From Planctomycetia bacterium (lineage in GTDB: Bacteria; Planctomycetota; Phycisphaerae; Phycisphaerales; UBA1924), in the NCBI GenBank assembly GCA_005776545.1, contig SXOY01000290.1:1-9953 (forward strand): DNA of 9,953 bases. The letters are read 5' to 3'. The notes below the pieces were generated by a model. It ran no database searches. It saw only the letters and a program-made list of their open reading frames with translations, and had not been told where the DNA came from. The stretch's first letter is position 1, and each line of letters begins with the position of its first letter. The translations under genes and the position numbers were made by a program. Positions 7,111-9,953 of this stretch are shown piece after piece.

Positions 7111-8466
7111 TTACACGAGCTTGGTCTGACCAGGTACGGCTACAACAACTGCTGGTGCACTTCCCAGTGCCAGGTTCTTAGGCACGATATCGAACATCGA
7201 CTTAAGCATGTGATCCCATGTGACCGTTTGGCCCGTATACGCCGACATTCGCGCCATGATCGCCGTCAATGTGCTGTGTGCTCCGCGATCCATATCGTTG
7301 ATTGGATTGCCGGAACGAATCGAAGCAAACAGCTCATTATGCTCGCATTGGTACATATCCCGCGGCTTGCCCTCGTATTTCCAGACCAACTTGTTGTTGC
7401 GGTCAAACAACTCAATCTTTGGTTTCCATCCGTCAATCGTCGCCCGACCTTCTGTCCCATACACATAATCGGTATTGTCATTTGGGCAACCATCGATCTG
7501 GCGAGCCGCGTGGAAGCACTTCATCCCACTCGCGTATTCATAGACCGCTGAGAAGTGGTCGTACACATCGCCATGCTCTGGTCCGCTGCGAGCCGCTCGC
7601 CCGCCAAGACAATTCACTGACACCGGAAGTTGATCTCCTGTCGCCCAACGCATGCGATCTACAGAGTGAATTGATTGCTCCACGATGTGGTCGCCGCCAA
7701 TCCAGCAATGATGCCACCAGTTGCGCATCTGGAATTCCATATCGCTCCAGCCCTGCTGCCGCGGCCGCTTGCTCAGCGTGCCAGTCAAATAGTTCGTGTA
7801 CACGCTGGTGACATCGCCAATCCCGCCCGACAACACCTGCTTGAAACCTTCGCGCATGGCATCGTGGTACCGCCAGCAGAATCCCACCATTCCCGCGAGC
7901 CCTTTTTGACGCAAAATAGCCGCAGATTCCAGCACAGACCGCAAACCCACGGGATCAACCGCGACAGGTTTTTCTGCAAAAACATGTTTGCCAGCCATTG
8001 CTGCCAAGCGCAAGTGCTCAGGACGAAACGCGGGATAAGACGTTAGGAGAACTACATCAACATCCGACTCAATAACTTTCTTGAATCCATCGAACCCTGT
8101 GAATTGACGCGACGCTGGAACCTGCACTCGCTTTGCAACATCCTGCTTATCTTCTGTCATTGTTTCGTTGATGCCTGCCAACGATGATTCGAGCCTATCC
8201 GGGAATACATCTGCCATAGCCACCAGAGTTGTGTCAGGATCAGCACGCAGGGCCTGTACCGCGGCACCTGTACCGCGTCCGCCGCAACCGATAAGTCCAA
8301 TCTTGAGTGTACCCTTTTTCGCGGTACCGGTGATCGTCGGTGCAGCAACGCTCGCCTGTGTCCGCGCGTTGCCTGCCGCGCATCCGGCAAGTGCGGTCAC
8401 AGCGAGCAATCCGCTCGCAGTTTGCATGAGTGATCGACGTGAATAACTGGTATCGCTGTTGGTCAT
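7111..8466 (-). CDS. Tat lipoprotein Gfo/Idh/MocA family oxidoreductase (second paralogue)
   Basis: A 451-residue NAD(P)-fold protein. The N-terminus combines a twin-arginine motif, SRRSLM (9-14), with a lipobox, ALAGC, at Cys29. It should be exported folded and then lipid-anchored, unlike its paralogue in the same operon. The glycine motif GLIGCGGRGTG is at 57-67, AEKPVAVDP at 164-172, and the substrate-side motif GDHIVEQSIHSVD at 258-270 (His267, Asp270). The two paralogues share RQFTGFD, SDME, RNW, GDHIVEQ and a VAVPG C-terminal tail, and align over their whole length, so they arose by an old duplication. Substrate is unknown; sugar or glycoside oxidation is most likely, with the GH109 glycosidase branch as alternative. 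AGAGGA lies about 9 nt before the ATG. Gaps are 51 bp to the SUMF-like gene and 18 bp to the fucosidase. Confidence 0.87.
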   Translation of the reverse strand: MTNSDTSYSRRSLMQTASGLLAVTALAGCAAGNARTQASVAAPTITGTAKKGTLKIGLIGCGGRGTGAAVQALRADPDTTLVAMADVFPDRLESSLAGINETMTEDKQDVAKRVQVPASRQFTGFDGFKKVIESDVDVVLLTSYPAFRPEHLRLAAMAGKHVFAEKPVAVDPVGLRSVLESAAILRQKGLAGMVGFCWRYHDAMREGFKQVLSGGIGDVTSVYTNYLTGTLSKRPRQQGWSDMEFQMRNWWHHCWIGGDHIVEQSIHSVDRMRWATGDQLPVSVNCLGGRAARSGPEHGDVYDHFSAVYEYASGMKCFHAARQIDGCPNDNTDYVYGTEGRATIDGWKPKIELFDRNNKLVWKYEGKPRDMYQCEHNELFASIRSGNPINDMDRGAHSTLTAIMARMSAYTGQTVTWDHMLKSMFDIVPKNLALGSAPAVVVAVPGQTKLV

Positions 8467-8517
8467 GAAAGCTGTCCTCTTGAGGTTGGGTTGTGCAGTG
8501 TACTCGATTTTCCCGAT

Positions 8518-9423
8518 CTATTCTTTGACTGGCTTATTCTCCGGAGCTGCGACAGGTTTGGCCTCTTCAGACTCCACAACCACACGGAATCCGATCATCG
8601 GGCCATCAGACAGCCACCACTTGCTCTTGGGTATCTGCGGATCTGAGCCGTTCCAGTCCGGGTCATTTGGAACTGAATCCGCTGGGTTTGATACCTTCTC
8701 AATGCTGTCCTGGTACGAACCGCCCTTTGTAAGAGCCTCGCCCTTACTTCCAGTCACCCACTCTGCAACGTTTCCGTGCATGTCGTAGATGCCCAGTGCA
8801 TTCGGCTTCAGACTCCCGACCTTGTGGGTCTTCTCTCCAGCAACATCAACATACCATGCAAAGTCCTTTGCGGTAGCTGGGGTGAACTGGTTGTCGCCTT
8901 TGTCACCAAGTTCGCACGCGTGTTGCCACTCAGTATCCGATGCCAATCGAACTTTCTTTCCGCATTTCTTTGAAAGCCACTCGCAGAATGTCCGGGCATT
9001 CTTATGGCTGATGGTGATCGCCGCAAAACTCTCATGGCCAAACCCGCGATCCGGTGGCAGGTATGACTTGCTCGGGTGCGTCACCGCATCAGCACCTTTT
9101 CCAGCTGGTGGAGCATTGGGGTCGTCAAGTCGATACACGTACACATCAAATGCGTCCCATGTGACTTCTGTCGTACTCATATAAAAAGGCTTGATCCCTT
9201 TCGCTTCATCCCCAGGTACAAGTGCGAACTCCATTTTGTACGCTGATGTCGGTATTTCAATAGAGAGGTTCTTTTCAGCTTCCTTTGCGGCAACAGGCGT
9301 CGCTTGCTGGGCACAACTGATGTTGGATAGCATCAGCGTCATGCCTAAAACCGTGCATAGTGCTCCTGACCGCCTTGCCAGATTCAATCTCTCGCTGTGG
9401 ATTGTGGGATTCTGTGTGCTCAT
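8518..9423 (-). CDS. Exported formylglycine-generating-enzyme-like (SUMF/FGE-sulfatase domain) protein
   Basis: A 301-residue protein with one FGE-sulfatase (C-type-lectin-like) domain. Counting from the ATG at 9423: an export signal with Arg17-Arg18 followed by a hydrophobic run to about 37; STTEVTWDAF (83-92); LASDTEWQHAC (160-170); the hallmark MHGNVAEW (215-222); KGGSY (233-237); and IGFRVV (277-282). The tail is low-complexity, rich in Pro, Glu and Lys. There is no Cys after residue 170, so the C-terminal cysteine pair that formylglycine-generating enzymes use is missing. It is therefore probably not a sulfatase activator, and no sulfatase is nearby; a binding, scaffold or unrelated catalytic role is more likely. 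NISC at 34-37 is a poor lipobox, so ordinary signal-peptidase cleavage is also possible. The ATG at 9423 is preferred over 9477 because AGGA lies 6 nt upstream. It is first in the operon, and its 5' end overlaps the opposite-strand apbE-like gene by 83 bp. Confidence 0.83.
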   Translation of the reverse strand: MSTQNPTIHSERLNLARRSGALCTVLGMTLMLSNISCAQQATPVAAKEAEKNLSIEIPTSAYKMEFALVPGDEAKGIKPFYMSTTEVTWDAFDVYVYRLDDPNAPPAGKGADAVTHPSKSYLPPDRGFGHESFAAITISHKNARTFCEWLSKKCGKKVRLASDTEWQHACELGDKGDNQFTPATAKDFAWYVDVAGEKTHKVGSLKPNALGIYDMHGNVAEWVTGSKGEALTKGGSYQDSIEKVSNPADSVPNDPDWNGSDPQIPKSKWWLSDGPMIGFRVVVESEEAKPVAAPENKPVKE

Positions 9424-9953
9424 GGGGATTCCTGGATGTGTGACTTCCGAACGGTGCCAATTTAGCCGAATCTGCATGGGGGTGCAATGCAGAATCGTAA
9501 TCTATTCCACAAATATCGCAAAGGCTGAAGAATCGGCAAAAGCTGCCTTCTCCAGGATCGGCGAAATCGATGCTGCTGTCAGTGACTATCGAGTCGATAG
9601 CGATGTAGCTCACCTTACCGAAGCCGCAGGCAATGGCGTGTATCTTCCGATTTCCGTTGACACTCACGTGCTGCTTGAGCGATCCATAGAGGTTGCACAT
9701 GCGAGCGATGGTGCCTTTGACCCAACTGTTGGTCCAGTGACCAAACTGTGGCGGATAGCAAGGCGTGAAAGAGAGCTCCCTGAAACAGAACTGCGAGCGT
9801 CCGCCGCACAACTCGTGGGGTTTCAGGACATCGACCTGAGCGCGGCTCCTAGCCCGACCGCGCGTCTGAAGCGTACGGGTATGTCTCTAGACTTTGGAGC
9901 TATTGCCAAGGGATACGCCGCGGAAGAAGCGGTAGGTATTGAGCGCACCACAC
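9341..9953 (+). CDS. apbE: ApbE family FAD:protein FMN transferase, lipoprotein, 3'-truncated by window edge
   Basis: ApbE enzymes move FMN from FAD onto a Thr or Ser of exported redox proteins, outside the cytoplasm. 204 codons are visible, open to the right edge; the family is about 320-350 residues. The frame from the ATG at 9341 gives a lipoprotein-type signal: Arg11 and Arg14, a hydrophobic run SLWIVGFCVLMGIPG (18-32), then Cys33. QFSRICMGVQCRIVIY (40-55) fits the N-terminal Met-Gly strand of ApbE, with Val where Thr is usual. SDYR (81-84), SDGAFDPTVGP (122-132) and LDFGAIAKGYA (183-193) are clear ApbE flavin/Mg-site motifs. Family similarity begins before the Met at 9476, so a start further upstream is needed; 9341 best explains the signal peptide but has no clear Shine-Dalgarno, leaving the start uncertain. 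Cys33, 39, 45 and 50 cluster in the N-terminus. Its 5' end overlaps the opposite-strand SUMF-like gene. Its flavinylation target is not in the window. Confidence 0.85.
   Translation, partial: MPKTVHSAPDRLARFNLSLWIVGFCVLMGIPGCVTSERCQFSRICMGVQCRIVIYSTNIAKAEESAKAAFSRIGEIDAAVSDYRVDSDVAHLTEAAGNGVYLPISVDTHVLLERSIEVAHASDGAFDPTVGPVTKLWRIARRERELPETELRASAAQLVGFQDIDLSAAPSPTARLKRTGMSLDFGAIAKGYAAEEAVGIERTT
9430..9433 (-). promoter_or_regulatory. Shine-Dalgarno that sets the SUMF-like start
   Basis: The minus strand reads AGGA, 6 nt before the ATG at 9423. The upstream in-frame ATG at 9477 has only a C-rich run in front of it. The site also lies inside the signal-peptide region of the opposite-strand gene. 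Confidence 0.6.
9459..9488 (-). promoter_or_regulatory. Weak promoter candidate for the five-gene operon
   Basis: On the minus strand TTGCAC (9483-9488) is followed after 18 bp by TAAATT (9459-9464), about 36 nt before the ATG at 9423. The match to sigma-70 consensus is modest (three of six in the -35) and the site lies in coding sequence of the divergent gene. It is listed only because an operon promoter has to lie near here. Confidence 0.15.

Larger units (their letters stand above)
2971..9423 (-). other. Probable five-gene operon for exported saccharide processing
   Basis: Five genes run head to tail on the minus strand with gaps of 51, 18, 13 and 65 bp in transcription order: SUMF-like protein, Gfo/Idh oxidoreductase, GH29 fucosidase, Gfo/Idh oxidoreductase, hydroxypyruvate-isomerase-like protein. 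Each start has a usable purine-rich ribosome site, and no terminator-like hairpin is visible in the gaps. Every product begins with a Tat, lipoprotein or Sec-like export signal, so the set probably works outside the cytoplasm. Co-transcription is inferred from spacing only. Confidence 0.65.

Noticed and set aside
9317..9336. Inverted repeat CTGATG / CATCAG with an 8-nt loop just before the ApbE ATG
   Set aside because: Six base pairs within coding sequence of the opposite gene is within chance, and there is no T-run. I do not claim a regulatory hairpin.
9275..9811. Minus-strand ORF (178 codons) overlapping the ApbE and SUMF-like genes
   Set aside because: The opposite strand carries unmistakable ApbE motifs over most of its length and the left part overlaps the SUMF-like gene in another frame. 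It has no recognised domain.

Overview
The window looks like a piece of a planctomycete chromosome (Phycisphaerae-like is my best guess; Verrucomicrobiota or Lentisphaerota are alternatives). The reasons are the combination of Tat-exported Gfo/Idh oxidoreductases, a Tat-exported xylose-isomerase-like TIM-barrel protein, a lipoprotein GH29 alpha-L-fucosidase and an FGE-sulfatase-domain (SUMF-like) protein in one run, with base composition near 50% GC. I have no marker gene that fixes the taxonomy. I see no RNA genes, insertion sequences, CRISPR arrays or frameshifted genes.

Layout, left to right. (1) 1-1205, plus strand: the 3' part of a tryptophanase/tyrosine phenol-lyase family gene, cut by the left window edge. 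Its specificity residues point to tryptophanase. (2) 1230-2753, minus strand: a long nitronate-monooxygenase-type FMN protein with a C-terminal four-cysteine segment. It converges on tnaA with a 24-bp gap. (3) 2754-2970: an AT-richer gap with its probable promoter. (4) 2971-9423, minus strand: five genes with gaps of 65, 13, 18 and 51 bp, read as one operon. In transcription order they are an exported SUMF-like protein, a Tat lipoprotein Gfo/Idh oxidoreductase, a lipoprotein alpha-L-fucosidase, a second Tat Gfo/Idh oxidoreductase and a Tat-exported hydroxypyruvate-isomerase-like protein. (5) 9341-9953, plus strand: the 5' part of an ApbE (FAD:protein FMN transferase) lipoprotein gene, cut by the right edge. 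Its signal-peptide coding region overlaps the 5' end of the SUMF-like gene on the opposite strand.

How the genes may work together: the five-gene operon appears to be an outside-the-cytoplasm saccharide-processing set. The fucosidase removes fucose. Two related NAD(P)-fold oxidoreductases and an isomerase-fold protein, all carrying export signals, may oxidise and rearrange sugars or glycosides in the periplasm. That pathway is inference, and no transporter, sulfatase or sugar kinase is visible in the window. The tryptophanase, nitronate monooxygenase and ApbE genes have no evident functional link to it.

Nothing here is a clearly new system. The items most worth a second look are the all-exported oxidoreductase/isomerase/fucosidase operon, the divergent antisense overlap of two signal-peptide-coding 5' ends, and the extended nitronate monooxygenase.
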